DNA from: Mucilaginibacter gossypii
GTDB lineage: Bacteria > Bacteroidota > Bacteroidia > Sphingobacteriales > Sphingobacteriaceae
Direction: 5' to 3'
DNA: 64,000 nt
NCBI RefSeq assembly: GCF_900100945.1
Contig: NZ_FNCG01000014.1
Coordinates: 149,315-213,314 of the forward strand
Shown here: one piece after another, positions 33,246 through 42,397 of the stretch
Position numbering within the stretch: position 1 is the stretch's first letter
How the letters are laid out: each line of letters opens with the position of its first letter
Made by a program: the position numbers and the translations under genes
Notes under the pieces: generated by a model
Seen by the model: only the letters and a program-made list of their open reading frames with translations
The model's database searches: none
Told to the model about the DNA's origin: nothing

Positions 33246-34091
33246 TTAATAATCGCCCAGTGTTTCCTCTAACTGATCTAACGCCAGTTTAAGCTGCTCA
33301 TCATTTGGCGCAACACCGTGCCATTTGTGGCTGCCTACCATAAAATCGACACCGTAGCCCATTTCGGTATGCATCAGGATCATGATCGGTTTACCCTGAC
33401 CTGTGCGGCTTTTTGCTTCTTCAAGCACCCTAACCACATCCGCCATATCGTTACCTTTCATATCCAATACATCCCAGCCAAAAGCTTCCCATTTCGCTCG
33501 AAGATCGCCTAATGAAAGTACCTGTTTGGTTGGACCATCAATTTGCTGACCGTTAACATCGATAGTTGAGATCAGGTTATCAACATGATTGTGCGGGGCA
33601 AACATCGCAGCTTCCCAAATCTGGCCTTCCTGGATTTCGCCATCGCCATGCAGGGTAAACACCAATGATTTATCACCGTTTAATTTTTTTGCCAATGCAG
33701 CGCCGATAGCTACCGATAAACCCTGTCCCAATGAACCCGAAGCAATACGGATACCCGGAAGATGCTCATGTGTGGTTGGGTGACCTTGTAAACGCGCATT
33801 CAGTTTACGGAAAGTTGCCAGTTCGGCTTTATCAAAATAACCGGCATGTGCCAATGTGCTGTAAAACACGGGGGAAATATGGCCGTTTGACAGGAAGAAA
33901 ATATCTTCGCCAACTGCATCCATATTAAATTTAGGATCGTGGTTCATTACCGAAAAATACAATGCGGTAAAGAAATCGGTACAGCCCAATGAGCCGCCCG
34001 GGTGGCCTGATTGACAGCCATGTACCATGCGTACAATGTCGCGCCTGATTTGTGACGCGGTTTTTTCTAATGTTTGTAAGTCTGCTTTCAT
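33246..34091 (-). CDS. Transketolase, N-terminal (TPP-binding) subunit
   Basis: 281 residues. The thiamine diphosphate motif GDGEIQEGQIWEAAMFA is present, with HPGGSLGCTDFFTALYF and ASGSLGQGLSVAIGAALAKK. It pairs with the downstream C-terminal subunit to make a complete enzyme. It may follow the peroxiredoxin gene in a longer transcript; 52 bases separate the two. Confidence 0.94.
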   Translation of the reverse strand: MKADLQTLEKTASQIRRDIVRMVHGCQSGHPGGSLGCTDFFTALYFSVMNHDPKFNMDAVGEDIFFLSNGHISPVFYSTLAHAGYFDKAELATFRKLNARLQGHPTTHEHLPGIRIASGSLGQGLSVAIGAALAKKLNGDKSLVFTLHGDGEIQEGQIWEAAMFAPHNHVDNLISTIDVNGQQIDGPTKQVLSLGDLRAKWEAFGWDVLDMKGNDMADVVRVLEEAKSRTGQGKPIMILMHTEMGYGVDFMVGSHKWHGVAPNDEQLKLALDQLEETLGDY

Positions 34092-34143
34092 TAATGGAAT
34101 TTAGGAACTGCTAAAGTAGCTATTTTGATTGTGTTTTTAACAC

Positions 34144-34605
34144 TTATTTTATAAGATCGAGCACCTGTTGTGACGAGGCCTTAGTATCAACCTTACTGAT
34201 CACATGCGTAATAACCCCTTCTGCATCAATTATAAATGTGGTACGGGCTGTACCCATATATTTTTTGCCGTACATGTTTTTTTCAACCCATACGCCGTAA
34301 GCTTCTACAATTTTAAGCTCATTATCGGCTATCAGGGTAAATGGCAGGCTATATTTGGTTTCAAATTTTTTGTGCGATTTTTCGTCGTCGGTGCTTACCC
34401 CTATCACCTCAAAACCTTTGCTTAAAAGTGATTGATAGTTATCCCTGAAATCGCATGATTCGGCAGTACAGCCGGGGGTATCATCTTTAGGATAAAAGTA
34501 AAGGATCACATTTTTCCCTTTGTAATCGGCAAGGGATACTTCTTTGCCGTTTTGATCTTTAGCGGTAAAAGCAGGAGCTTTATCGCCTTCTTTTAATGTT
34601 GTCAT
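34144..34605 (-). CDS. bcp: Thioredoxin-dependent peroxiredoxin (Bcp/PrxQ)
   Basis: 153 residues. The peroxidatic cysteine Cys46 (DDTPGCTAESCDFRD) and the resolving Cys51 five residues on are diagnostic of the Bcp/PrxQ group. It reduces hydroperoxides using thioredoxin; trxA is in the same window but far off. It lies 15 bases downstream of the M23 peptidase gene on the same strand, so the FAH hydrolase, M23 and bcp genes probably share a transcript. Confidence 0.95.
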   Translation of the reverse strand: MTTLKEGDKAPAFTAKDQNGKEVSLADYKGKNVILYFYPKDDTPGCTAESCDFRDNYQSLLSKGFEVIGVSTDDEKSHKKFETKYSLPFTLIADNELKIVEAYGVWVEKNMYGKKYMGTARTTFIIDAEGVITHVISKVDTKASSQQVLDLIK

Positions 34606-34620
34606 GGCTTATTTAGGTAC

Positions 34621-36339
34621 TTATCTGGAAAAATCGGCGGAAAATTCCGAAAAATTATTCTTGTTATCAACTAAAGTCAACTTAAACACGTGTTTACCGG
34701 GTGCAATATCGCTATTAAAGGTGTAACTTAATATTTTACTTTTATAATCGTGCTCCATCAGCACCCATTTGCCATCAATGGTACCGGTATAACTCTTAAT
34801 TCCTGATAAATTATCACTCATCCTGAAGTTAATACTGCGCGCAGCCCTCATATTACTGCCATTTTTAATATTAAGCGGATGGATAACGGGCGGCACAGTG
34901 TCTACTTTGATACAATAGTCGCCAAAGGCGCTCACCTGCGATATCACATAGCCATCTTTAAAGTAACCACCCTGGCAGCCGCCCCAAGAACTTACAATAA
35001 CCGCCTTATCAGTGTACTTACCCAGGTCAACATCGGGCTTAATCCAGATCTCATAGCTATCATGAATGGGTGTAAGCCGGTTATGGATATGGTGCATGGC
35101 CGAATAAGCCCCCACGGGTTTGGCTGATGCTGAATATTGGAAATCAAGGTCATCATAAAGGTTACCTGGCATAATGACCACTTTCACTTTGTCGTTGCTA
35201 AACTCACTCCGCTTGTCATAGTAAAACATAGTACCGATAGGTTTCACAGGCTGTGGGTTTGTAAACGGCGATGATTTAACCTTCAGGTTAAGCGATGCTG
35301 TATTGCCAGCCACATCCTTTACAATATACTCCACATCATGCGTCGCGTTATCATCAAACGTAATGATGCCGTTATTTACCGATTGCGGATACAATGAAAT
35401 CCGGCTGCCGGGCAGAATGAAACATTTCTGCATCCACCTGCGGAATGATTCAAATGCAGGGTAATCTATATATGCATTGATAGCATGGGTCTGATCAAAC
35501 GCGAAACGTTCAACCGCAAAGGTATACACGGTTTTGCCATCCAGTTTTAGCTCTATTGAATAAACGCCGTTATGATTAAACGACGTGCTGTTCATATCGC
35601 TGGTATTAATCCCGAATCCGATATTACCGCTTAGTTCCAGCGTTTGTGGTTTAAGGAGATGATAATTACCTGCTGAGCCCGTAACGCCTAAAAACTCTTT
35701 AGGTGTTTTTTCGCTGAACGGTTTTCCGTTGAGGTGATAGATACCAATAGCGGTAATTGTAGGCGGCACTTTATCAGGAATGGTTAAACCAAATAGCTGT
35801 GCATTGATAGTTTCCTCTGTTTTACTGTCCCTGATCTCAAAGTGCACATGCGGCCCGGCCGATGCACCGGCATTTCCTGAAATAGCTACAACCTCATCCT
35901 TTTTTACCGGCACCTGTGTTGGTGTAAGATTAAAATCAGCCTCAAAGGTTTGGTGCTCGTACTGGTATTTCTTTACCAGATCAATAACCGCCGGGCTAAA
36001 GCTTTGCAAATGGCCGTAAACCGTAGTATACCCATTGGGATGGGTAATATAAATAGCCCTCCCAAACCCACCAAACTGTACACGTACCCTTGATATGTAA
36101 CCTTCGGCAGCGGCATGTACAGGGTAGCCTGTCCGCTGGTTGGTTTTAAAATCGAGCCCGGAGTGGAAATGTGACGGCCTTAACTCGCCAAATGAACCGG
36201 CTGTAGTGGGCGGCGTAAGATCAAGCGGATACCTGAAATAGTTTTGCGGGTAAGCCCTGCTTTGTATAATATTTTGAGCAAATGCGTTTGAATAAAGCGC
36301 TAAACACATTGCCCCTGTAACCAATATTTTTTTTATCAT
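34621..36339 (-). CDS. M23-family metallopeptidase
   Basis: 572 residues with a signal peptide ending near SNAFAQ. The LytM/M23 domain is near the N-terminus: HFHSGLDFKTN (zinc His and Asp), TTVYGHL and HVHFEIRD complete the zinc site. The remaining 370 residues are beta-rich, Ig-like, with no recognised catalytic motif (DNNATHDVEYIVKDVAGNTA). Likely a cell-wall endopeptidase or an adaptor with extra binding domains. It begins two bases after the FAH-family stop codon, so coupling is expected. Confidence 0.9.
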   Translation of the reverse strand: MIKKILVTGAMCLALYSNAFAQNIIQSRAYPQNYFRYPLDLTPPTTAGSFGELRPSHFHSGLDFKTNQRTGYPVHAAAEGYISRVRVQFGGFGRAIYITHPNGYTTVYGHLQSFSPAVIDLVKKYQYEHQTFEADFNLTPTQVPVKKDEVVAISGNAGASAGPHVHFEIRDSKTEETINAQLFGLTIPDKVPPTITAIGIYHLNGKPFSEKTPKEFLGVTGSAGNYHLLKPQTLELSGNIGFGINTSDMNSTSFNHNGVYSIELKLDGKTVYTFAVERFAFDQTHAINAYIDYPAFESFRRWMQKCFILPGSRISLYPQSVNNGIITFDDNATHDVEYIVKDVAGNTASLNLKVKSSPFTNPQPVKPIGTMFYYDKRSEFSNDKVKVVIMPGNLYDDLDFQYSASAKPVGAYSAMHHIHNRLTPIHDSYEIWIKPDVDLGKYTDKAVIVSSWGGCQGGYFKDGYVISQVSAFGDYCIKVDTVPPVIHPLNIKNGSNMRAARSINFRMSDNLSGIKSYTGTIDGKWVLMEHDYKSKILSYTFNSDIAPGKHVFKLTLVDNKNNFSEFSADFSR

Positions 36340-36341
36340 GC

Positions 36342-36953
36342 TTACTTAACGTAAAAATCGAGCATTTTCTCATCTTCGAGGTATCCCTCAAGTCTGTCGC
36401 CGATTTTTACTTTTGATACACCTGGTGGGGTGCCGGTAAATATTAGGTCGCCCTTTTTTAGGGTGATGTATTTTGAAACAAAGGCAATGATGCTCTCAAA
36501 CGAAAAAAGCAAATCGCGGGTGTTGCCCTGCTGACGGGTTTCACCGTTAATATCCAGCTTAAAGTTGATATCATAAACAGATTCAAACTTGGTTTTAGGC
36601 ACAAAAGTGCTGACGGGCGCCGAGCCATCAAAGGCTTTAGCCAGTTCCCAGGGAAGGCCTTTTTCTTTGTGGCGTGCCTGAACATCGCGTGCAGTAAAGT
36701 CAATACCTAAGCCAATTTCTTCATAGTAATTAGCGGCAAACTTTTCGCTGATGTGCTTGCCCTCTTTGCTGATCTTCAAAACCAATTCAATTTCATGGTG
36801 TACATCTTCCGAAAAATCGGGATGATAAAAAGGCTTGTTCTCTTTTAATAAGGCCGTATCGGGCTTCATGAAGATAACCGGCGTTGTGGGTACCGGGTTA
36901 TTGAGTTCTTTGGCGTGTTCGGCGTAGTTGCGGCCAATGGCAATAATTTTCAT
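36342..36953 (-). CDS. Fumarylacetoacetate hydrolase-family protein
   Basis: 203 residues. The motif FMKPDTALLKENKPF and HHEIELVLKISKEGKHI (metal-binding glutamates), then GIDFTARDVQ and FTGTPPGVSKVKIGD, fit the compact FAH fold of acylpyruvate/oxaloacetate-type hydrolases or decarboxylases. It is the first gene of a likely M23-bcp transcript; a TAGCTTTG element lies 19 bases upstream. The substrate is uncertain. Confidence 0.9.
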   Translation of the reverse strand: MKIIAIGRNYAEHAKELNNPVPTTPVIFMKPDTALLKENKPFYHPDFSEDVHHEIELVLKISKEGKHISEKFAANYYEEIGLGIDFTARDVQARHKEKGLPWELAKAFDGSAPVSTFVPKTKFESVYDINFKLDINGETRQQGNTRDLLFSFESIIAFVSKYITLKKGDLIFTGTPPGVSKVKIGDRLEGYLEDEKMLDFYVK

Positions 36954-36972
36954 AAATGAACGCTATAATCGC

Positions 36973-36980
36973 CAAAGCTA
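36973..36980 (-). promoter_or_regulatory. -7 element for the FAH-M23-bcp transcript
   Basis: The minus strand reads TAGCTTTG (perfect TAnnTTTG), 19 bases before the ATG at 36953. Confidence 0.5.
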
Positions 36981-37160
36981 AAAAATTTGATGGGTTTGAG
37001 GAGAAGGTTTATAATGTTGTATTAATAATTTGACGTTCCCCTCAAGTAAAACTTACGCAGGCAAGTACCTCTGGCACACCCAAATAGGGTTCATTCAATT
37101 GCTACAAACCTTTTGCCCCGCTGGGGCAGTCAAAAGTGAAAAAATTAATTTTAATCGAAT

Positions 37161-37676
37161 TTAATTAATAACCGAAATCCTTTTGATAACGGATTCGGTA
37201 CCGGCAACAACGCGGACAAAGTAAAAACCACGGACCAGCTTATTGCTGATCGGGTAATTCAGATTATGATCGCCGGATTCAACCCTTTGAGAAAACAGGG
37301 TAGAAATATCGTTGCCCAGCACATCCATTATTTTAATGGTTACGTTGGCATTGCGCGAAATGGAATATTTAAGATTGATCTGGTCGGTTACCGGGTTAGG
37401 GTACAATTGCACATCGCTTAGTAGTTTATCATCGGGCCGGGATACATTCAATTTTACACTTGAAGTAACAGCGGGTTTTAATGGAGGAAGCGAGAGGTGC
37501 AAGCCATTCTTCAAATAAGAGGTTTTGGCAGCTTTAGTTTTACCCCTAAGATACACGGTATCAGACTTTAGCGAATGACCATCGGCAACAAAGGCGAAGT
37601 TCACGAAAATTGCCATCGCAATTATCACGACCCATGTGTAGGTATAAACATAAGAATATGTAAAATTTCGCCTCAT
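37161..37676 (-). CDS. Short protein with T9SS type A sorting domain
   Basis: 171 residues: a basic N-terminus with one hydrophobic segment (about 13-32), about 55 linker residues, and a C-terminal sorting domain from LYPNPVTDQINLKYSI to ESVIKRISVIN that covers the last 80 residues. The domain directs substrates through the type IX system to the surface. There is hardly any cargo in front of it, so the protein may be a minimal exported tag, a decayed gene, or a small surface factor. A TACTTTTG element is 17 bases upstream of the start. Confidence 0.85.
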   Translation of the reverse strand: MRRNFTYSYVYTYTWVVIIAMAIFVNFAFVADGHSLKSDTVYLRGKTKAAKTSYLKNGLHLSLPPLKPAVTSSVKLNVSRPDDKLLSDVQLYPNPVTDQINLKYSISRNANVTIKIMDVLGNDISTLFSQRVESGDHNLNYPISNKLVRGFYFVRVVAGTESVIKRISVIN

Positions 37677-37693
37677 TATTTAGTATGATTCTA

Positions 37694-37701
37694 CAAAAGT
37701 A
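37694..37701 (-). promoter_or_regulatory. -7 element for the T9SS-sorted protein
   Basis: The minus strand reads TACTTTTG (perfect TAnnTTTG), 17 bases before the ATG at 37676. Confidence 0.5.
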
Positions 37702-37846
37702 TAAATAATGCCTTCATCCCATTAAATATTAGTGTTTTTGTAAAACTTTTTAACAAATTTTAACAAAATGCACAGCCTTATTGTATAATAGACACATAAT
37801 TTCCTTATACGTTTAATCATTGTAATGGTTTAACCAAAAAAATTAA

Positions 37847-37854
37847 TATTTTTG
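37847..37854 (+). promoter_or_regulatory. -7 element for kup
   Basis: TATTTTTG, a perfect TAnnTTTG match, 19 bases upstream of the GTG start codon. Confidence 0.5.
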
Positions 37855-37873
37855 CCATCTCTAAATCATAAAA

Positions 37874-39823
37874 GTGTCAAATCATAAAGATCTGCATAAA
37901 CTGTCAGCCGCGGGCTTTCTAATCAGTTTAGGAATAATTTACGGTGATATTGGTACCTCCCCATTATACGTATTCAAGGCTATAGTTGGCCAGCGTCAAA
38001 TTTCAGAAACATTAATTCTTGGAGGTGTTTCGCTCATTTTTTGGACATTAACCCTGCAAACCACTTTAAAGTATGTGGTGATAACCCTAAGGGCGGATAA
38101 CAAGGGCGAAGGCGGCATTTTCTCGCTGTTTTCATTAGTACGGCGTAAAGCAAAATGGCTTATTGTACCGGCGGTTGTAGGAGGCTGCGCCCTTTTGGCC
38201 GATGGCATTATTACCCCGCCAATTACCATATCATCGGCTATTGAAGGTTTGCAAACCTATTACCCTAACTTGCCTACTGTATATGTGGTAATGGCCATTA
38301 TTACCGCTTTATTTATCATACAGCAATTCGGTACGTCACTGGTAGGTAAGGCATTCGGGCCTATCATGTTCGTCTGGTTTACGATGATGGGCTTTTTAGG
38401 TGTTACCTATATCGTACATGATCCATGGATCATCCGCTCGTTAAACCCGTACTATGCCATTAAATTGCTTACGTCGAGTTCAAGCGATGGCGCCTTCATT
38501 ATATTGGGTGCCGTGTTTCTGTGTACCACAGGTGCCGAAGCATTGTACTCCGATCTTGGCCACTGCGGTAAAGCCAATATCCGCGTAAGCTGGGTGTATG
38601 TAAAAATTTGTCTTATCCTAAACTATTTAGGCCAGGCAGTTTGGTTGCTACAGCGTAACGGCCACGTTATGGACCTTAATGCTCAAAACCCCTTTTACCA
38701 AATCATGCCAACATGGTTCCTGATATATGGCATCGGCATAGCTACAGTAGCGGCTATCATTGCCAGCCAGGCGCTGATATCAGGTTCGTTTACGCTCATT
38801 GCCGAAGCTGTAAGGCTTAATCTTTGGCCAAAAGTTAGGATCAACTATCCATCAGAGCAAAAAGGACAGTTATATGTACCCAGTGTTAACTGGCTCCTTT
38901 GGGCCGGTTGTTTAGGTGTGGTGCTAATATTCAAACACTCGGATAAAATGGAGGCTGCTTACGGTTTAAGTATCACCGTAGCCATGCTCATGACCACCAT
39001 ACTGGTATCCAAATTCCTGAAACGCAAAAAAGTACCTAACTATATCATCAATACGTTTTTGGCGGTTTACCTGCTTATTGAAGGAACCTTCCTTACCGGT
39101 AACCTGCACAAGTTTTTAGATGGTGGTTGGTTTACCCTCTCCATCGGTTTTGTGCTGTTCACCGTAATGTGGACATGGCATACCGCCCGCAAGATCAGGA
39201 ACCGCTATGTGAAGTTTGTTGAGATAGAAGACTATTTTGATATAATAAAGGAGCTAAGCTCTGATGAAAGTGTGCCTAAATATGCTTCGCAGTTGGTTTA
39301 TTTAACCAGCGCCAACTTCAATTCAGAAATTGAATCAAAAATTGTTTATTCCATACTGCAAAAACAGCCTAAACGTGCAGATGTTTATTGGCTTGTACAC
39401 GTTGACGTAGTGGACGAACCTTACAAACGCGAATACGAAGTTGACCATTTAGTGCCAAACAAACTCATCCGGATTGACTTTAAGCTCGGTTTCCGCGTTG
39501 AACAGCAAATAAACCTGCTATTCAGGAAAGTGGTAGAAGATCTTGTTAAAAAAGGCGAGGTTGATATTACCAGTACCTACAAGTCACTGAACAGGCATAA
39601 AATTGTCGGCGATTTCCGTTTTGTGGTGATCGAAAAGATCTTCTCACGCTCACACAACCTGTCATTCATCGAAAGATTTATAATGGATTACTACAAGCAG
39701 CTTAAAAAAGTGAGCTTATCCGAAGAGCGCGGTTTTGGCCTCGACCTGAGCTTTGTAACGGTAGAGAAAGTGCCGCTGGTGCTTGCTATACCTGAGGCGA
39801 TTGAAATTCACCGGGTTAATTAA
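37874..39823 (+). CDS. kup: Kup-family potassium uptake protein
   Basis: 649 residues, twelve hydrophobic segments in the first 440 residues and a soluble C-terminal domain of about 210 residues. The N-terminal signature AGFLISLGIIYGDIGTSPLY is intact. Kup proteins import potassium with protons. The start codon is GTG: no ATG occurs before the signature, and the next methionines would remove essential segments. Followed by a hairpin terminator (39842-39867). Confidence 0.95.
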   Translation: MSNHKDLHKLSAAGFLISLGIIYGDIGTSPLYVFKAIVGQRQISETLILGGVSLIFWTLTLQTTLKYVVITLRADNKGEGGIFSLFSLVRRKAKWLIVPAVVGGCALLADGIITPPITISSAIEGLQTYYPNLPTVYVVMAIITALFIIQQFGTSLVGKAFGPIMFVWFTMMGFLGVTYIVHDPWIIRSLNPYYAIKLLTSSSSDGAFIILGAVFLCTTGAEALYSDLGHCGKANIRVSWVYVKICLILNYLGQAVWLLQRNGHVMDLNAQNPFYQIMPTWFLIYGIGIATVAAIIASQALISGSFTLIAEAVRLNLWPKVRINYPSEQKGQLYVPSVNWLLWAGCLGVVLIFKHSDKMEAAYGLSITVAMLMTTILVSKFLKRKKVPNYIINTFLAVYLLIEGTFLTGNLHKFLDGGWFTLSIGFVLFTVMWTWHTARKIRNRYVKFVEIEDYFDIIKELSSDESVPKYASQLVYLTSANFNSEIESKIVYSILQKQPKRADVYWLVHVDVVDEPYKREYEVDHLVPNKLIRIDFKLGFRVEQQINLLFRKVVEDLVKKGEVDITSTYKSLNRHKIVGDFRFVVIEKIFSRSHNLSFIERFIMDYYKQLKKVSLSEERGFGLDLSFVTVEKVPLVLAIPEAIEIHRVN

Positions 39824-39841
39824 ATTCCCCCTTTAATATTG

Positions 39842-39867
39842 AAAGCCTTCCGGAAACGGGAGGCTTT
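39842..39867 (+). terminator. Terminator after kup
   Basis: AAAGCCTTCC / GGGAGGCTTT stem (one G-T pair) with a six-base loop and following T residues. Confidence 0.8.
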
Positions 39868-39880
39868 TGTTTTTCAATCT

Positions 39881-39956
39881 ACTACGGGCTTTCAGCTCAA
39901 GTGTGTAAGCTGAAAGCTTACACTATGCCACCCACAGTCTGAAAGCCTGCGGTAGT
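39881..39956. repeat. Nested inverted word-repeat tract
   Basis: Outer arms ACTACGGGCTTTCAG (39881-39895) and CTGAAAGCCTGCGGTAGT (39939-39956) pair with one small gap. Inside, AGTGTGTAAGCT and AGCTTACACT form a second stem around TGAA. It lies between convergent genes. Confidence 0.6.
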
Positions 39957-39963
39957 TATATAG

Positions 39964-40377
39964 TCACTTGCTTTTCTCCCAGGCCATCCGCATATATTTC
40001 CGCACCTCATCATTAATATCTTCCTTAAAATACATCCTGAAGTAGTGATTATACTGATCGGTGCCGGGCACTTGTTTTATTTTACTGAAGCACAGGTTAT
40101 CGTCATAAACCTGTTTAAACGGAAATACCACATCAATAAAGTTTTTACCTAATTGGGCAACATAAGCAAAGTTTATCCTTGCTCCCAATGCGATCATGCT
40201 TTTGGTAGGATAAACTTTAATTTCGGCAATTTGCAGGTACTCGTCAACCAAATGATCAAACAGCGCTATGGTATGGGCCGTTTTGCCGCTTAGCGCTTCC
40301 GATAGCTCCCTGTCGCAGCATGAATGCACCTGGTTGGTAGCGGTAAATTCACGTTCGCATAAGGGGCAGTTCCACAT
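39964..40377 (-). CDS. DUF5655 protein with N-terminal zinc-finger-like cysteines
   Basis: 137 residues. The first 25 residues carry CPLC and HSCC, compatible with a small zinc ribbon. The rest (HTIALFDHLVDEYLQIAEIK, KSMIALGARINFAYVAQL) matches the DUF5655 domain of unknown function. No signal peptide. It lies five bases after the amino acid permease gene on the same strand. Confidence 0.75.
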   Translation of the reverse strand: MWNCPLCEREFTATNQVHSCCDRELSEALSGKTAHTIALFDHLVDEYLQIAEIKVYPTKSMIALGARINFAYVAQLGKNFIDVVFPFKQVYDDNLCFSKIKQVPGTDQYNHYFRMYFKEDINDEVRKYMRMAWEKSK

Positions 40378-40382
40378 AGGTT

Positions 40383-42317
40383 TTAAGCGGTTTTGGGTTC
40401 TTTCCCCAGTACGCTGTTTTTATAACTGTAGGTGGCATAAATCACTAAGCCAATCACCAGCCATATCAAAAACCTGAGCCAGTTGGTATAGCCAAGCTCG
40501 GTCATGAGGTAAAAGCAGCTCATCAGCCCCAAAACAGGGATGAGCGAGAAGTTTTTAATAAAGCTATAAACCGCTATAATAATGATTAGTATAAAGAAAA
40601 GATAGTTAGGGAAATTATACAGGAAGCCGTCAAAACCTAAATAATACTTCTTAGCATCGCTGATATCGTTCGTTTGCCTTAGTGCGGTATTGAATTTATC
40701 CTCTTCTATATCCTTAAAATATTTTTTAGCCGAGTCGGGCTGGACAGTTACATTAGCGTTATAAAGCTGATTGGTAGTTTTAAGCAGGCTCAGCTTGTCA
40801 TTGTTGTCCATGTTATCAATGATATCGCTACGGTCTTTTAGCTTCTTAAACTGCATCATTTCAACCTGCGCGGCCGGTTTAAACCAGGCAACCGAGCCTA
40901 AAATCACCAGTGTGATAATTGGTATAATAAATTTACCATTCACATATGGTAAATGGAATTTGCCTTTAACAGCCTCTTCACGCGGCAGCAACAGCACACC
41001 GCCGCAAACCAGTACAAATGCAAACAGGGTACCTATACTGGTCAAATCGGTCACCTCGGTAAGATTCATGAACAGAGCCGGTATAGCCACCACAAAACCG
41101 GTTACTACCGTGGCAAAAGCAGGTGTTTGATATTTTGGGTGGATACGTGAAAATGCTTTAGGCAATAAACCATCGCGGCTCATGCTCATCCAGATCCTGG
41201 GCTGGCCTAACTGGAATATCAGCAATACACTCGCTGTAGCAACAACTGCACTGATGGAGATCACATAGCTAATCTTATTTAAGCCCACCTTTGCAAAAAC
41301 AAAGGCCAGTGGGTCACCAACCTGCAGGTCTTTATAACTTACCATGCCGGTAAGCACCAATGCTATCAGGATATACAATACTGTACAAATCACCAGCGAA
41401 TAGATCATGCCGCGGGGCAGGTCGCGCTGGGGCCTTTCACATTCTTCGGCTGTGGTTGAGATGGCGTCAAAGCCGATATAAGCAAAAAACACCCCTGATA
41501 CCCCTTTCATAACACCACTGAAACCGTTAGGCATAAACGGGTGCCAGTTGGCAGGTGTTACGTAAAAAAAACCCACCACTATAACCGCTATAACAATCAC
41601 TATCTTTAAAACCACCATGGCATTGGTGGCCTTTTTTGTTTCGCGGATACCAATATAAACAAGGTAGGTGATGATGATAACAATTAAAAGGGCCGGTAAA
41701 TTGGCAATGAGCTTAAAACCGCCTATGCCCGGCGCCTGATCCCAGGCCAGTGCTTCTGCTTTTACTTTATCACTGATATCAGCCAGGTTTGTACCTGCTG
41801 CCTGAACCTGCTCATGCCCACGCAGGGCCGAAACATAGTCCATAGTCAGAAACTTGGGCATATGGATATGAAAGCCCTCCAGCAGGTTTACAAAGTATTC
41901 GCTCCAGGAAATGGCTACTGCGATGTTGCCAATGGCGTATTCCATTAACAAGTCCCAGCCAATGATCCATGCTATCAATTCACCAAAAGAGGCATAAGCG
42001 TAGGTATACGCACTGCCCGCAACCGGGATACGCGAGGCAAACTCGGCATAACAAAGAGCCGAAAAGCCGCAGGTAACAGCGGTTAAAATAAACAGGATGG
42101 AAACCGCAGGGCCGCCGTGGAAAGAGGCTTCGCCAATTGTCGAAAATATACCTGCCCCCACAACGGCGGCTATGCCCATGAGGGTGAGGTCTTTTACGTT
42201 AAGTTCTTTTTTGAGTTGGGATGACGTTGTACCGGGATGCTCACTATCACTAAAACCACATTCAACATCATTTAAAATTTTTGCTACCGACTTTTTACGA
42301 AAGATACTTTTCGACAT
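40383..42317 (-). CDS. APC-family amino acid permease (cationic type)
   Basis: 644 residues, about twelve to fourteen membrane segments. The N-terminal GAGIFSTIGEASFHGGPAVS (conserved substrate-binding turn) and GFDAISTTAEECERPQRDLP are typical of the CAT branch. A hydrophilic insertion at about 480-560 (rich in D, N and K) is not part of the basic fold and would be outside the membrane. Moves amino acids across the inner membrane; specificity is unknown. A TAATTTTG element lies 30 bases upstream. Confidence 0.9.
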   Translation of the reverse strand: MSKSIFRKKSVAKILNDVECGFSDSEHPGTTSSQLKKELNVKDLTLMGIAAVVGAGIFSTIGEASFHGGPAVSILFILTAVTCGFSALCYAEFASRIPVAGSAYTYAYASFGELIAWIIGWDLLMEYAIGNIAVAISWSEYFVNLLEGFHIHMPKFLTMDYVSALRGHEQVQAAGTNLADISDKVKAEALAWDQAPGIGGFKLIANLPALLIVIIITYLVYIGIRETKKATNAMVVLKIVIVIAVIVVGFFYVTPANWHPFMPNGFSGVMKGVSGVFFAYIGFDAISTTAEECERPQRDLPRGMIYSLVICTVLYILIALVLTGMVSYKDLQVGDPLAFVFAKVGLNKISYVISISAVVATASVLLIFQLGQPRIWMSMSRDGLLPKAFSRIHPKYQTPAFATVVTGFVVAIPALFMNLTEVTDLTSIGTLFAFVLVCGGVLLLPREEAVKGKFHLPYVNGKFIIPIITLVILGSVAWFKPAAQVEMMQFKKLKDRSDIIDNMDNNDKLSLLKTTNQLYNANVTVQPDSAKKYFKDIEEDKFNTALRQTNDISDAKKYYLGFDGFLYNFPNYLFFILIIIIAVYSFIKNFSLIPVLGLMSCFYLMTELGYTNWLRFLIWLVIGLVIYATYSYKNSVLGKEPKTA

Positions 42318-42347
42318 GTAGTTTAATTAATAAGTGCTAACCAATCT

Positions 42348-42355
42348 CAAAATTA
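42348..42355 (-). promoter_or_regulatory. -7 element for the amino acid permease
   Basis: The minus strand reads TAATTTTG (perfect TAnnTTTG), 30 bases before the ATG at 42317. Confidence 0.45.
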
Positions 42356-42385
42356 ATCATTTTTTTGCATTGAATAAGTATATGC

Positions 42386-42393
42386 TTACTTTG
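42386..42393 (+). promoter_or_regulatory. Near-consensus -7 element four bases from the PAP2 start
   Basis: TTACTTTG (one mismatch to TAnnTTTG) then CAAC then ATG at 42398. Spacing as in engB predicts a leaderless message. Confidence 0.45.
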
Positions 42394-42397
42394 CAAC

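Noticed and set aside
36954..37160. GCCCC-GCT-GGGGC hairpin before the T9SS-sorted gene stop as a terminator
   Set aside because: The stem is short and no T-run follows on the minus strand, so it is not listed as a feature.
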